This document shows, piece by piece, positions 34,031-43,654 of a stretch of DNA of 48,593 nt. Within the stretch, counting starts at the first letter, position 1. Every line of letters begins with the position of its first letter. The stretch is from positions 1 through 48,593 of the forward strand of contig JAPKZI010000228.1 of NCBI GenBank assembly GCA_026393865.1, written 5' to 3'. The position numbers were made by a program, and so were the translations under genes. Under the pieces are notes generated by a model. The model was given only the letters and a program-made list of their open reading frames with translations, had not been told where the DNA came from and did no database searches. The stretch comes from Candidatus Aminicenantota bacterium. GTDB lineage: Bacteria; Acidobacteriota; Aminicenantia; Aminicenantales; UBA4085.

Positions 34031-34513
34031 CTAAGCTTTTTTCCCCCCGACGAGAACCACCGCCCAGCAGGCGATCGCCCGGCCTCGTCCGATCAGCCCC
34101 AACCCTTCGTTCGTCTTGGCCTTGAGCCCCAACCGATCGTCCCGGAGGCCGAGGATCGGGCCGAGGCGCTTCTTCATGTCCGGGAACCACGGCCCCAGCT
34201 TCGGCGCTTCGGCGACGACGACGGCGTCCGCGTGGATGATCCTCAGCCTCTTTTTGCGGACCATCGTCATCACCGTTTCGAGAAGCTCGGTGCTGCGGAC
34301 ATTCTTGGTGCGCGGGTCGCGATCCGGAAAGATCCGGCCGATGTCGCCTTCTCCCAAAGCTCCCAAGATCGCGTCGATGAGAGCATGGATCAGAGCGTCG
34401 CCGTCGGAATGACCGACGAGCCCCGCCGAATAGGGGATCTCTAGACCGCCCAGGAACAACTTGCGCCCGGCCGCCAGGCGGTGCAGGTCATAGCCCAGGC
34501 CCGTCCTAATCAT
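34031..34513 (-). CDS. ispF: 2-C-methyl-D-erythritol 2,4-cyclodiphosphate synthase
   Basis: A 160-residue IspF, which cyclises CDP-ME 2-phosphate to MEcPP in the MEP pathway. The zinc ligands are visible in GLGYDLHRL (D8, H10) and in the VGHSDGDALIHALIDAILGA block. The active-site region FPDRDPRTKNVRS and the C-terminal AKTNEGLGLIGRGRAIACWA are also typical. The ATG at 34513 overlaps the end of ispD by 8 nt; the longer open frame upstream is non-homologous. It is the last gene of the long minus-strand array. Confidence 0.95.
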   Translation of the reverse strand: MIRTGLGYDLHRLAAGRKLFLGGLEIPYSAGLVGHSDGDALIHALIDAILGALGEGDIGRIFPDRDPRTKNVRSTELLETVMTMVRKKRLRIIHADAVVVAEAPKLGPWFPDMKKRLGPILGLRDDRLGLKAKTNEGLGLIGRGRAIACWAVVLVGGKKA

Positions 34514-35171
34514 CAAGGAGCGCCTCCGCCGATCGAAGGTCGCCGGGCGAAGTGATCTTGATGTTCTTCGCCTCCCCCCGGACGGTCGCCACGGGGGCTC
34601 CCAGCCGCTCGACGAGGGCCGCATCGTCCGTGCCGTAGAAGCCGTCCGCCCGCGCCCGGGCGAGGGCCCGTTTGAAAAGATCGAGGTCGAAACCCTGGGG
34701 CGTCTGGACCCGGACGAGAGTCGCCCGGTCGAGCGTGCGGACGACGGCCCTCCCTTTGATCTCTTTGACGGTATCCTCCAGGGCCAGGACGGGAACCGCC
34801 GCGCCTTTTTTTTCGGCGCCTTCGATGACCCGGTCGATGATCTCCGCCGTCACCAGCGGTCTCGCTCCGTCGTGGACGAGGACGATGTCCGTCCGCCGCG
34901 GGTCGACGCGGAGGAACCCTTTAAAAACGGAATCCTGCCTGTGCTCCCCCCCGGCGACGACCGCCGTGATCTTGCCCCGGCCGGCCTTTAATCCCCGTCC
35001 CCATTTTTCATCGGGGAGGACGACCACGATGGCCCCGACGCGGGGATGCGATTCGAACGCGTCCAGACTCCAGGCGAGGACCGCCTTGCCCCTGAGCAGG
35101 GCGAACTGCTTGGGCGATCCGAAGCGCCGGCCCGAGCCCGCCGCGACGATGATCGCCGTCACGTTCTTCAT
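34506..35171 (-). CDS. ispD: 2-C-methyl-D-erythritol 4-phosphate cytidylyltransferase
   Basis: A 221-residue IspD, which makes CDP-ME from MEP and CTP. Signatures: [20 protein letters not shown] (nucleotide loop), [23 protein letters not shown] and the late [16 protein letters not shown], then GTDDAALVE. The start overlaps the PIN/TRAM gene stop as ATGA. The stop codon is TAG. ispD and ispF are adjacent, as in many bacteria where they are even fused. Confidence 0.95.
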   Translation of the reverse strand: MKNVTAIIVAAGSGRRFGSPKQFALLRGKAVLAWSLDAFESHPRVGAIVVVLPDEKWGRGLKAGRGKITAVVAGGEHRQDSVFKGFLRVDPRRTDIVLVHDGARPLVTAEIIDRVIEGAEKKGAAVPVLALEDTVKEIKGRAVVRTLDRATLVRVQTPQGFDLDLFKRALARARADGFYGTDDAALVERLGAPVATVRGEAKNIKITSPGDLRSAEALLDD

Positions 35172-36154
35172 TTATCCTCGTTGTACCGGCCGAAGATCAT
35201 CTTGCCCACGGTCGTCTGCAGGACCGAGGTGACGGTGATGTCGACGTTCTGCCCGATCAGCCGCCGCGAATTGTCGACGACGACCATGGTCCCGTCGTCG
35301 AGATAGGCCACCCCCTGGTCCTTTTCCTTCCCCTCCTTGATGATGAAGACGCGCATGGATTCGCCGGGAAGGACGATGGGTTTGAGGGCGTTGGCCAGCT
35401 CGTTGATGTTGAGGACGGAGACCCCCTGGAGGCGGGCGACCTTGTTCAGGTTGAGGTCGTTCGTGACGATCTTCGCGTCCAGCCGCTTGCCCAGCTCGAT
35501 GAGCTTCGAGTCCACGTCCCGGATGTCGGGAAAATCCATCTCCGTGATCATGACCGAGACGCCCTTAGATTTCTGGAGATGGTCAAGGACGTCGAGCCCG
35601 CGCCGGCCGCGCTGGCGTTTCAATCCGTCCGAGGAATCGGCGACGAGCTGGAGCTCTTTGAGGACGAACTGCGGCACGACCAGGGTCCCCTCGATGAAGG
35701 ACGTGCCGCAAAGGTCGGCGATCCGGCCGTCGATGATGACGCTCGTATCCAGGATCTTATAGGCCCGTCCCACGCTCTTCTCCTTGAAGAAGCGGAAGAG
35801 ATAGGCCGGGTCGAGCCATTCCGATTTCCTCATCCCGACCAGAAAGCCGATGTAGGGGAGGATGATCAGGAAGAAGATCCGGATGAAGATCGCGGTCGTG
35901 GGGTCGTCGGTGACGGTGTGATAGACGGCCCCCAGGCTCCAGCCCAGCAGCACGCCGAGATACGTGCCGATCGTCGAACCCCAGATCACTTTGAACTGCG
36001 TCTTGCGGATCCGCGTCTCGAGGTGGATGAGGATCACGGCCAGGACCAAGGCGATCCCCGCGGACACGGGGCGCTGCAGATTGAAGACGGGGAAAAAATA
36101 GCCGGCGACGGTCACCAGGGCGATGATAAAAATGCGGAAGAATAAAATGCTCAT
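35168..36154 (-). CDS. YacL-like membrane PIN/TRAM domain protein
   Basis: A 328-residue protein. The N-terminal 115 residues hold about four transmembrane helices ([20 protein letters not shown] onward). A PIN nuclease domain follows (about 130-255) with acidic residues in [27 protein letters not shown] and [18 protein letters not shown] domain ends the protein ([20 protein letters not shown]). This matches the YacL/PIN-TRAM family, predicted membrane-bound RNases of unsettled role. In Bacillus yacL also precedes ispD-ispF, so the order here agrees. It is coupled to ispD. Confidence 0.88.
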   Translation of the reverse strand: MSILFFRIFIIALVTVAGYFFPVFNLQRPVSAGIALVLAVILIHLETRIRKTQFKVIWGSTIGTYLGVLLGWSLGAVYHTVTDDPTTAIFIRIFFLIILPYIGFLVGMRKSEWLDPAYLFRFFKEKSVGRAYKILDTSVIIDGRIADLCGTSFIEGTLVVPQFVLKELQLVADSSDGLKRQRGRRGLDVLDHLQKSKGVSVMITEMDFPDIRDVDSKLIELGKRLDAKIVTNDLNLNKVARLQGVSVLNINELANALKPIVLPGESMRVFIIKEGKEKDQGVAYLDDGTMVVVDNSRRLIGQNVDITVTSVLQTTVGKMIFGRYNEDK

Positions 36155-36174
36155 AGCATCATCCTTATAATATA

Positions 36175-37530
36175 TCAGAAGATGAGGTCAATAGCCTGAC
36201 GGATGTTCTGGACGCCGACGAGCTTCGTCCCGGCCAGGTCCTCCTTCTGGAGAGCGGCAACGTTCCCCTGGGGAAGGACGATGGTCCCGAAGCCGAGAGA
36301 AGCGGCCTCTTTGACCCGGGCCAGGGCCTGGCCGACCGAGCGGACCTCTCCGCTCAGCCCGACCTCGCCGAACGCGGCCAGGCCGGCCGGGACCGGCCGG
36401 TTCTTGAGGCAGGAGACGACGCCGAGGACGATGCCCAGGTCGGCAGCGGGCTCTTCGATCTCCAGCCCGCCGGCCACGTTGAGGTAGATGTCGTCGCCCC
36501 CGAAGCCGTAGCCTAGCTTCTTCTCGATGACGGCCAGCAGCATCGCCGTCCGGAAATGGTCCAGTCCGACCGTCATCCGGCGCGGGTTGGAGGCGAAGAG
36601 GGTCGAAGAGACGAGCGACTGGATCTCGATGAGCAGCGGCCGGGATCCCTTGATCGTCGAGACGACGACGCTTCCGGCTTCGTTGGCCGGCCGCTCCTTG
36701 AGGAAGAAGGCCGAGGGATTGGAGATCGCCTGGAGGCCTCCGGCGGCCATTTCGAAGATGGCCAGTTCCGAGACGGGACCGAAACGGTTCTTGAGCGCCC
36801 GGAGAATGCGGTGGCTGTGGTCCCGCTCGCCCTCGAAGAGGAGGACGACGTCGACCATGTGCTCGAGCGATTTGGGGCCGGCCAGCGAGCCCTCCTTGGT
36901 GATATGGCCGATGAGGAACGACGAGACCTGGTTCCGCTTGGCGAAGCGGAAGACCTGGTTGGCGACCTCGCGGACCTGGCTGATCGTGCCCGGGCTCGAG
37001 GAGAGCTTCGAGGAAAAAACGGCCTGGACGGAATCCAGGACCAGGACCTGGGGCATGACCTTCTCCGCCTGGGCCAGGATCCGCTCCAGATTCGTCTCGG
37101 CCAGGAGAAAGAGCTGCCCGCCGCGGACGCCGAGCCGCTCCCCGCGGAGCTTGATCTGCTCGAGGGACTCTTCGCCCGAGACATAGAGGACTTTTTGCTT
37201 ATCGATCGCGAAGTCCCGCGAAACCTGGAGGAGGAGCGTCGATTTCCCGATCCCGGGCTCGCCGCCGACGAGGACCAACGAGCCGATGACGAGGCCTCCG
37301 CCGAGGACCTTGTTGAACTCTTCGATCTTGACCTGGGCCCGGGGATTCTTGAACTCCTTGATGTCCTCGAAGAGGACGGGCTCCGAGGAGGGGAAGGAGA
37401 ATTCGGCGCCGACGGTCTCTTCGATCTCTTCGATGAGCGTGTTCCACTCGCCGCAGCCCGGGCAGCGGCCCAGCCATTTGGTCGAATGCGTCCCGCAGGC
37501 CTGGCAGATGAAGACGGACTTGCTCTTCAT
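36175..37530 (-). CDS. radA: DNA repair protein RadA
   Basis: A 451-residue RadA (Sms), a RecA-like helicase that promotes branch migration in recombination. The N-terminal zinc finger is CxxC...CxxC (C9, C12, C23, C26). Walker A is GEPGIGKST (90-98), the RadA-specific KNRFG is at 247-251, and the C-terminal Lon-like domain includes [20 protein letters not shown]. The ATG at 37530 overlaps the mlaD stop as ATGA; the longer upstream frame is a shadow of mlaD. The radA-yacL-ispD-ispF order is widely conserved. Confidence 0.95.
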   Translation of the reverse strand: MKSKSVFICQACGTHSTKWLGRCPGCGEWNTLIEEIEETVGAEFSFPSSEPVLFEDIKEFKNPRAQVKIEEFNKVLGGGLVIGSLVLVGGEPGIGKSTLLLQVSRDFAIDKQKVLYVSGEESLEQIKLRGERLGVRGGQLFLLAETNLERILAQAEKVMPQVLVLDSVQAVFSSKLSSSPGTISQVREVANQVFRFAKRNQVSSFLIGHITKEGSLAGPKSLEHMVDVVLLFEGERDHSHRILRALKNRFGPVSELAIFEMAAGGLQAISNPSAFFLKERPANEAGSVVVSTIKGSRPLLIEIQSLVSSTLFASNPRRMTVGLDHFRTAMLLAVIEKKLGYGFGGDDIYLNVAGGLEIEEPAADLGIVLGVVSCLKNRPVPAGLAAFGEVGLSGEVRSVGQALARVKEAASLGFGTIVLPQGNVAALQKEDLAGTKLVGVQNIRQAIDLIF

Positions 37531-38834
37531 CGCAGCTCCAAGCCCAGGCCGAGGAAGAACTCGCGCCGGGCGGCGAGGCTGAAATCGTCCACCCCGGCCA
37601 CGAGGTAGAGATGCTTCATCGGGGAAAACCGGGAATAAAGGCGGTAATGGGGGCTGTCCGGCCGGTTGAAGTCGAACCCCTCCACGCTCAAGCTCCAGCG
37701 ATCGTCGAGCGCGTGATAATCGAGGCCGAGCCCGAATTCGGATTCGATGATCCCCGCCCGGGAGACGAGATCGCCCCAGCGAAAGCCGCCGACGAGGGAG
37801 AATTTGAACGCCTTCTCCCAGGGGTTCCGGACGAGGCCGGCATCGATGAAGAGCCGGGGAGTGAACCACAGGCCGGCCGTGACGGCGGCCCGGAGGAGCT
37901 CGCTCCGGCCGTAGTAATCGGCCCGGAGGTCGAGACGGCCGCGGAGGGACGAGAGGGGTTTCGTCGCGTTTCGGACATCGTCCAGCGTCCGCTCGGCCTT
38001 CGCATAAAGGCCGGGGTCCTGGATGATCTTGCCCAGCGTCCCCTCGCCGCGGTTGATCTTTTCGAGCGCGGCGTTCAGGAGCTTGAACGATTCCTCCATC
38101 TTGCCGATGAGGTCCTTGATCTTTTCCAAATCGAGCTTGAGGTTGTCGCGGTTCTCCGCGGCCATGTCCTTCAACAGCTTGAGCGTTTCCTGGATCCCGG
38201 CGGCCACGGCCTCGACCTTTTGATCCAGGTTTCGGAACACGTCGCGGGCCCCGCCGACCGCGGCCTTGATGTCTCCCTGATTCCGTCCGATGAAGTCTTT
38301 GAGCTCGGCGGAGACCGCGGCCATGTTCTCCAGGGCCCGGTTCAGGTTAGCCTTCGTCTCCGGGCCGAGCATCTCCTTAATGGCCCCGCCGGCGTCTTTG
38401 ACCTGGCCGCCGACGGAGGCGAGAAGATCTCCGATCTGGTCGAAGCCGATGGACGTCGTCCCGGCCAGCTCGCCGCCCGGACCGCAATTCTCCGGGGAAT
38501 CGCCGGGAATGATCTCCAGATACTTCTCGCCCAGGAGACCGAGCATGGCGGTCGCGGCCTTGGAATCCTTGGGGATCTCGACCCCGGGAAAGATGGCCAG
38601 CCCGACCCGGGCTTTACGGCGCTCGAGCCGGATGTCCTTGATGAAGCCGATCTTGACCCCGGACATCTTGACCTCGGCCCGTTTCTCGAGCCCCGCCGCC
38701 GAATCGAAAACGACCGTGATCGAATACCCAGCCTTCTTGAACAGGCGGGACATGTCCCCGACGATGTAAATGAACGCCGCCAGGATGAGTATGGCCGCCC
38801 CGACGAAGATCCCTATTCTCAGCTCGCGACTCAT
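37527..38834 (-). CDS. MlaD/MCE-domain lipid transport protein with C-terminal beta region
   Basis: A 435-residue MCE protein. A signal anchor (residues 7-27, GIFVGAAILILAAFIYIVG) precedes one MCE domain (about 38-112, with GLEKRAEVKMSGVKIG and LLGEKYLEIIPG). A long helical part runs from about 130 to 292. The last 140 residues are strongly beta-alternating (LDLRADYYGR, AVTAGLWFTPRLFIDAGLVR, FGLGLDYHALDDRWSLSVEG), like outer-membrane strands, and end [10 protein letters not shown]. The usual partner of an Mla ATPase and permease, both encoded just upstream. Normal MlaD is about 180 residues. Confidence 0.87.
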   Translation of the reverse strand: MSRELRIGIFVGAAILILAAFIYIVGDMSRLFKKAGYSITVVFDSAAGLEKRAEVKMSGVKIGFIKDIRLERRKARVGLAIFPGVEIPKDSKAATAMLGLLGEKYLEIIPGDSPENCGPGGELAGTTSIGFDQIGDLLASVGGQVKDAGGAIKEMLGPETKANLNRALENMAAVSAELKDFIGRNQGDIKAAVGGARDVFRNLDQKVEAVAAGIQETLKLLKDMAAENRDNLKLDLEKIKDLIGKMEESFKLLNAALEKINRGEGTLGKIIQDPGLYAKAERTLDDVRNATKPLSSLRGRLDLRADYYGRSELLRAAVTAGLWFTPRLFIDAGLVRNPWEKAFKFSLVGGFRWGDLVSRAGIIESEFGLGLDYHALDDRWSLSVEGFDFNRPDSPHYRLYSRFSPMKHLYLVAGVDDFSLAARREFFLGLGLELR

Positions 38835-38854
38835 GTGTCCGTCCTCTCCCCGCC

Positions 38855-39601
38855 TCACCAGTTCTTGATCGGGCCTTCGGCCCGGCCATGGATGAATTGT
38901 TGAACGATGGGGTCCGCTGAATTCCGGATGTCCTCCGGCGTCCCGAGGGCGATGATCCGGCCCTCGTAGAGCATGGCCATCCGGTCCGCGACCTTGGTCG
39001 CGCTGACCATGTCATGCGTGATCACCACCGAGGTCACGTTCATTTCTTTTTTCAGGAGCACGATCAGTTCGTTGATCGCGTCCGCCCGGATCGGGTCGAT
39101 GCCGGTCGACGGCTCGTCGTAGAGGATGATCTCGGGCCCGTAGGCGATCGCCCGGGCCAGGCCGACCCTTTTCTTCATGCCGCCGCTGAGCTCGTGGGGC
39201 ATCAGCCCTTCGATCCCGCGCAGCCCAACCCTGGCCAGGCTGTCGGCCACCCGTCCGGCGATCTCGCCGGGGCCGAGGTCCGTGTAGCGCTCCAGGCCGA
39301 AGGCGACGTTCTGGGCGACCGTCATCGAATCGAAGAGGGCCGCGGCCTGAAAGAGCATCCCGAACTTCCTCGTCACCCGCAGGAGGGCATCGCCCCGCAG
39401 CGCCGCGACGTCCATTCCGTCGATCCGGATCTCGCCGCGGTCCGGTCTCATGATGCCGATGAGGAGCTTGAGCAGAACGCTCTTTCCGGAGCCGCTCTGG
39501 CCGATGACGACCATCGTCTCCCCCTTCGAGATCTCGAGGCTCACGCCGTTCAGGACCTGCTTCGATCCAAACGATTTATGGAGGTCGACGATCCTGATCA
39601 T
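38855..39601 (-). CDS. MlaF-type ABC transporter ATPase
   Basis: A 248-residue ATPase with Walker A GQSGSGKSV, Q-loop MLFQAAALFDSMTV, signature LSGGMKKR, Walker B IILYDEPSTGIDP and switch His in VITHDMVS. The LSGGMKKR and FDSMTV forms are typical of MlaF. It energises phospholipid movement between inner and outer membranes through the MlaE permease and the MCE protein. The start lies just after the mlaE stop; the gap to mlaD is 20 nt. Confidence 0.93.
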   Translation of the reverse strand: MIRIVDLHKSFGSKQVLNGVSLEISKGETMVVIGQSGSGKSVLLKLLIGIMRPDRGEIRIDGMDVAALRGDALLRVTRKFGMLFQAAALFDSMTVAQNVAFGLERYTDLGPGEIAGRVADSLARVGLRGIEGLMPHELSGGMKKRVGLARAIAYGPEIILYDEPSTGIDPIRADAINELIVLLKKEMNVTSVVITHDMVSATKVADRMAMLYEGRIIALGTPEDIRNSADPIVQQFIHGRAEGPIKNW

Positions 39602-39605
39602 GACC

Positions 39606-40382
39606 TTACTCCGGCAGGAATTTGCTCATTAAAAAATTGACGATGAGGATGCAGATGCTCGCAATCACGACCGTCCGGGTCGTGGCCCGGCCCACGCCTT
39701 CGGCCCCGCCTTCGGTCTTGAGCCCCTGCCAGCAGCCGATGACGGCGATGATAATGCCGAAGACCGCGGCTTTGATCAGACCGCTCACGACGTCCCAAAA
39801 CTGGAGGTAGAGGAGCGTGTTCCGGAGATACACCTTTCCGTTCACTCCCATGAGGGTGACGTTGTAAAACATGCCGCAGATGATGCCGATGATGTCGCCG
39901 AAAAGGGTCAGGCAAGGCAGCATCAAGAAGGCGGCCGCCGTCCGGGGGACGACCAAATAGCGGTTGGGGTCGGCGCCCAAGGTGAAGAGGGCGTCCACCT
40001 GCTCGGTGATCCGCATCGTCCCGATCTCGGCGGCCATGGAAGAACCGACCCGGCCCGCGACCATGAGCCCGACGAGGATGGGGATGAGCTCTTTGGTCAG
40101 CCCCAGGGAAATGATCGGACCGCCATAGGCTTCGGAGCCCTGGCCGACGTAGCGATGAAAACCGACATAGGTCTGCAAGCCGAAGACCAATCCGCCGAAG
40201 GCCGCGGTGAGGGAGACGACGGGCAGGGTTCGCGCCCCGATCTCCTCGAGCTACTGGAGAAAGTTTTTTTTCTCCCATGGTTTTCGGAACAGGTTCCGAA
40301 AGGTTACGGCGAACAGGATCGCCACCTCGCCGAGTTGCTGGAAAAAATCGACAAAAAGGGATTCCTGCCGGTTCCGGGCCAT
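39606..40382 (-). pseudogene. MlaE-type lipid ABC permease with in-frame TAG codon
   Basis: Translation from the ATG at 40382 runs 43 codons (MARNRQESLFVDFFQQLGEV...WEKKNFLQ), meets TAG at 40251-40253, and continues in the same frame for 214 more codons to 39606. The two halves together match MlaE: FLQ-stop-LEEIGARTLPVV aligns with RQLYNVG of E. coli MlaE, where the interrupted residue is Gln. A CAG to TAG change would explain it. The rest is intact (LMVAGRVGSSMAAEIGTMRI, RATTRTVVIAS). It may be a recent nonsense mutation, a read-through codon or a sequence error. A TTG or similar start after the stop could give a shortened 194-residue form. Confidence 0.82.
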
Positions 40383-40384
40383 CG

Positions 40385-41758
40385 TCAAGCCTCGGCTTCA
40401 GGCAGCCTTTTTTCGAGATCGGCGAATCGGGCGTACTTCGCTTGAAAAGCCAGTTTGACCTCGTCCGTCGGGCCGTTCCTCTGTTTGGCCACGATGACCT
40501 CGGCGACGCCCTTCTTTTCGACGTCATGTTCCCGCTCGTCCTTCGACAAGTACATCTCCTCGCGGAAGATGAAAATGACGACGTCGGCGTCCTGCTCGAT
40601 GGCGCCGGACTCCCGGAGGTCGGACAACTGCGGCCGCGGCTTGCCCCGGCTCTTCTCGGGCGCGCGGCTGAGCTGAGAGATGCCGACGACGGGGATCTTG
40701 AGCTCTTTGGCCAGCTCCTTGAGCGAGCGGGAGATGTAGGACATCTCCTGGTTGCGGTTCTCGAATCGGCTTCCCGTCCGCATGAGCTGGATGTAGTCGA
40801 TGAAGACGATGTCCAGGCTCCTCTCCATTTTCAGGCGGCGGGCCTTGGCCTTCATCTCCATCAGGGTCAGAGCGGGCGTTTCGTCGATGTGGACGTTGAT
40901 GTGGGAAAGCCTCTCCGCGCTCAGGCGGAGCGTTTGGAGCTGCCGCTCGCTGACATAGCCCGTGCGGACGCTCCGGATGTCGAGGAGGGCATCCGCGCAG
41001 AGCATGCGGGTCACGATCGACTCTTTCGACATCTCCATTGAGAAAAAACCCGCTGCGTACCCTTTTAGCCCGATATATTGGGTGATGTTGAGGCAGAGGG
41101 CGGTCTTGCCCATGGACGGCCGGGCGGCAACGATGACCAGCTCCTGGGGATGGAATCCCGCCGTGAGATTGTCGAGGTCGCGGAAGCCCGACGGCACGCC
41201 GGTGATGGCCTCCCGCCGTTCGGCGAGGCGCTCGATCATCTCCATGGTCGAGCCGGCCAATGCCGAGAGGGGCAGGAAGCCCTGTTTGGTCCGTTCCTCG
41301 GCAACGTCGAGAATGGCCGCCTGGGCCGCGTCGAGGAGCTCGTCGGCGTCCTCTTTCTGCTCATAGCTCGAGGTGATGATCTGGGCCGACGATAGGATCA
41401 ACCTCCGCAGCAGCGCTTTTTCTTTTATGATCCGGGCGTAGTACTCGACGTTCAGGTTCTTGGGCACGCCGTCCATCAGGGAAGCCAGATAGGAGGCCCC
41501 TCCGACCTCATCGAGAGAGCCGTCGCGGCGCAGTTCCTCGCTCAAGGCCAGAAGCTCGACCGGGACTCCTTTGTCGACGAGAAAGGAGATCGTCTCGATG
41601 ATCTTCCGATGGGCGTCCTTGTAGAAATCCTCGGGCGAAATGATGGACAGAACGACGTTGAGGCTTTTGTTGTTGACCAGGATCGTGCCGAGGACGGTCC
41701 TCTCGGCCTCGGGGCTATGGGGAGGGGTCTTCTTGAGAAACATCAGATCGACTTCCAA
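40385..41758 (-). CDS. dnaB: Replicative DNA helicase DnaB
   Basis: A 457-residue DnaB, the hexameric helicase of the replication fork. The N-terminal helical domain (PHSPEAERTVLGTILVNN) is followed by the RecA-like core with Walker A ARPSMGKT (212-219), ERLSHINVHIDETPALT, Walker B LDIVFIDYIQLM and QLSRAPEKSRGKPRPQLSDL. Start: the TTG at 41758 has AAGGAGG about 6 nt upstream and is preferred to the ATG five codons later. The rplI-dnaB order is common. The stop lies 2 nt before the mlaE start codon. Confidence 0.95.
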   Translation of the reverse strand: MEVDLMFLKKTPPHSPEAERTVLGTILVNNKSLNVVLSIISPEDFYKDAHRKIIETISFLVDKGVPVELLALSEELRRDGSLDEVGGASYLASLMDGVPKNLNVEYYARIIKEKALLRRLILSSAQIITSSYEQKEDADELLDAAQAAILDVAEERTKQGFLPLSALAGSTMEMIERLAERREAITGVPSGFRDLDNLTAGFHPQELVIVAARPSMGKTALCLNITQYIGLKGYAAGFFSMEMSKESIVTRMLCADALLDIRSVRTGYVSERQLQTLRLSAERLSHINVHIDETPALTLMEMKAKARRLKMERSLDIVFIDYIQLMRTGSRFENRNQEMSYISRSLKELAKELKIPVVGISQLSRAPEKSRGKPRPQLSDLRESGAIEQDADVVIFIFREEMYLSKDEREHDVEKKGVAEVIVAKQRNGPTDEVKLAFQAKYARFADLEKRLPEAEA

Positions 41759-41839
41759 GGGTCCCTCCTTTCGAGCTCCGGGGAACCGCCCCCCGGGCCG
41801 TATCGGTCGCGAACGCGCCGGGCGCGTCCCCTCAATTCT

Positions 41840-42307
41840 TTAGGCGGCCGGTTCGCTCCCGTCCTCTTCCTTGACGATGGCGACCTTGATCTCCGCTTTG
41901 TCGTCTTGAAAGACCTTGACCGGAACGGCGTAGTTTCCCAACCGCTTCAGCGGCTCGTCCAGGACGATCTTTTTCTTGTCAATGTCAAAGCCGAGCTTGT
42001 CCAGCTCGTCCTTGATGTCCGCGGCGCTCACCGATCCGAAGATATGGTCCTTTTCGCCGGCCTTCCGGGTGAAAGAGAGCGTGACCTGGTCGAGCTTTTG
42101 GATCAGGTCCTGGAAGGACAGGCGCTCCTGCTCGACCTTCTTCTTCAAGGCCTGCCGCTCGATCTCGACCATCCTCATGTTCGAAGGGGTGACCTCGATC
42201 CCCAGCTTGCGGGGAATGAGATAGTTCCGCCCGAAGCCCGAGGCGACGTTGATGATGTCGCCTTTCCGGCCGACGTTCTCGACATCTTGTTTCAAAATGA
42301 CCTTCAT
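41840..42307 (-). CDS. rplI: Large ribosomal subunit protein bL9
   Basis: A 155-residue L9 with the conserved N-terminal RNA-binding domain (MKVILKQDVENVGRKGDIIN and GFGRNYLIPRKLG), a central helix and the C-terminal domain. AGGAGG precedes the ATG at 42307; the longer upstream frame is not conserved. It sits in the rpsF-rpsR-rplI-dnaB order. Confidence 0.95.
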   Translation of the reverse strand: MKVILKQDVENVGRKGDIINVASGFGRNYLIPRKLGIEVTPSNMRMVEIERQALKKKVEQERLSFQDLIQKLDQVTLSFTRKAGEKDHIFGSVSAADIKDELDKLGFDIDKKKIVLDEPLKRLGNYAVPVKVFQDDKAEIKVAIVKEEDGSEPAA

Positions 42308-42333
42308 GATTCCTCCTGGGGCGTCCGGACGGC

Positions 42334-42591
42334 TCAATCCTCGACATAGGGCAGAAGGGCCAGGAGGCGCGCCCGCTTGATCGCCTCGGCCAGTTTCCGC
42401 TGGTGGAAGGCGCAGGTCCCCGTGATGCGGCGGGGCGAGATCTTGCCCCGGTCGGGGATATATTTCTTCAGGATGTCGGCGTTCTTGTGATCGATGAACT
42501 TGACGTTCCTCTGGCAGAACCGGCAGAACTTCTTCTTGGGCGGGAAGAATTTCTTGTACGATCCCCGTTCGGATCTTTCTTCTCTGGCCAT
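42334..42591 (-). CDS. rpsR: Small ribosomal subunit protein bS18 (zinc-ligand form)
   Basis: An 85-residue S18 with a basic N-terminus and the conserved core [20 protein letters not shown] and [20 protein letters not shown]. Cys residues in CRFCQ and in TGTCAFH give the CxxC...CxxH set expected of zinc-binding S18 forms. S18 pairs with S6 on the 30S platform. AGGAGG precedes the ATG at 42591. No ssb gene lies between rpsF and rpsR, unlike in many bacteria. Confidence 0.95.
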   Translation of the reverse strand: MAREERSERGSYKKFFPPKKKFCRFCQRNVKFIDHKNADILKKYIPDRGKISPRRITGTCAFHQRKLAEAIKRARLLALLPYVED

Positions 42592-42592
42592 C

Positions 42593-43012
42593 TTACGCCT
42601 CCTCGCGTTTTCTGGGCTCCGGCGCTCCGCTCTCGGCGGGGCCGGCCGCGTCCGCCGTCTCACCGCCGGCCGCCTCTTTCGCCCGGCGGCGGTCGGCCGC
42701 TTTCTTTTTCTTCCGGACGTTCGGCTGCGTCTCCTTCACCAGCGTCAGGTAGCGAAGGATCGTGTCCATCTGCCGGAAACGGCGTCCGAGCTCCAGCGGG
42801 ATGTCGGGCCCGCCGTCATAATGGAAGAAGACGTAATAGGCCTCCCCGAACTTGTCGATCTGGTAGGCCAGCCGCCGCTTCCCCCATTTCTCCAGCTTGG
42901 CCATCTTCCCGTTCTTCTGGGTGATGATGTCGGCCATCTGCTGGATGAGGATGTCCGCCTCTTCCTCCGTCACGTTGGGGGAGATGAGAAATCCCGTCTC
43001 ATACAGTCTCAT
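42593..43012 (-). CDS. rpsF: Small ribosomal subunit protein bS6
   Basis: A 139-residue S6. The fold starts [20 protein letters not shown] and includes [20 protein letters not shown] and [11 protein letters not shown] 40-residue basic/Ala/Glu-rich tail ([17 protein letters not shown]...) extends beyond the usual 95-100 residues. AAGGAGG precedes the ATG. The 81-nt gap before it holds a hairpin that could be the S6:S18 autoregulatory site. Confidence 0.95.
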   Translation of the reverse strand: MRLYETGFLISPNVTEEEADILIQQMADIITQKNGKMAKLEKWGKRRLAYQIDKFGEAYYVFFHYDGGPDIPLELGRRFRQMDTILRYLTLVKETQPNVRKKKKAADRRRAKEAAGGETADAAGPAESGAPEPRKREEA

Positions 43013-43035
43013 GAAAACCTCCTTATGGTTTCGCA

Positions 43036-43059
43036 GCTCCTCCTCTCTCGGAGGGGAGC
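43036..43059 (-). promoter_or_regulatory. Hairpin in the rpsF leader
   Basis: On the minus strand GCT-CC-CCTCC-GAGAGA-GGAGG-AGC forms a short hairpin with a two-base CC bulge, about 24 nt upstream of the rpsF start. Many bacteria have an S6:S18-binding RNA hairpin at this place. The match to that motif is not certain from sequence alone. Confidence 0.35.
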
Positions 43060-43093
43060 AAGGAGAATACGTTATGTTTCCCCTGTTGATATC

Positions 43094-43651
43094 CTAATTA
43101 AAATCGTTCATCGCCGCGTCGATCCGGCCGTCCAGGATCAGGTCCAGCGCCGTCCGCGCCTTGTTCAGGCTTTCCTCGAGCCGCCGTTTCTCGGCCCTCC
43201 GGAACGGCGACAGCACGAACTGGACGATGTCGCCGCCGTCCGGGGCGGGGCCGATGCCCAGGCGGAGACGGGGGAATCCTTTCGTCGCGATCTCCTGGAC
43301 GATTGAGATCACCCCCTTGTGCGTGCCCGGTCCGCCGTCCTTGCGGACGCGGATCTCGCCGAGCGGGATATCGACGTCGTCGTAGACGACGAGGAGCCGT
43401 CCCGTTTCGAGGCGGAGGCCCCGGACCAGCTCCCGGACAGCCTGCCCGCAGGTGTTCATGTAAGTCTGCGGCAAGGCCAAGACAACGTGTTCCGTTCCCC
43501 TCTTGACGTCGGCCGTCTTGGAGAGGAACCGGCGCTTCTTCACCCGAACGTCCCAGGCCTTGGCCAGGCCCTGGACGAACATGAATCCCGCGTTATGGCG
43601 GGTGTCCGCGTATTTCCGGCCCGGGTTGCCCAGGCCCACAACGGCCCACAC
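43094..43651 (-). CDS. pth: Peptidyl-tRNA hydrolase
   Basis: A 185-residue Pth, which frees tRNA from peptidyl-tRNA dropped by ribosomes. Catalytic features: GLGNPGRKYADTRHNAGFMF with the active His, the LPQTYMNTCGQAV Asn block and VVYDDVDIPLGEIRVRKDGG with the Asp. A GTG start at 43651 fits GAGGAG about 9 nt upstream. It is 3 nt after rplY, the same pair found in many bacteria. Confidence 0.94.
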   Translation of the reverse strand: MWAVVGLGNPGRKYADTRHNAGFMFVQGLAKAWDVRVKKRRFLSKTADVKRGTEHVVLALPQTYMNTCGQAVRELVRGLRLETGRLLVVYDDVDIPLGEIRVRKDGGPGTHKGVISIVQEIATKGFPRLRLGIGPAPDGGDIVQFVLSPFRRAEKRRLEESLNKARTALDLILDGRIDAAMNDFN

Positions 43652-43654
43652 GGA

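Noticed and set aside
36175-37869. Longer RadA starting upstream of 37530
   Set aside because: The added residues are an out-of-frame reading of mlaD; the zinc finger begins right after the ATG at 37530.
40251-40253. Genome-wide reassignment of TAG to an amino acid
   Set aside because: smpB, ispD and the SGNH gene at 6457 all end in TAG at the expected protein length.
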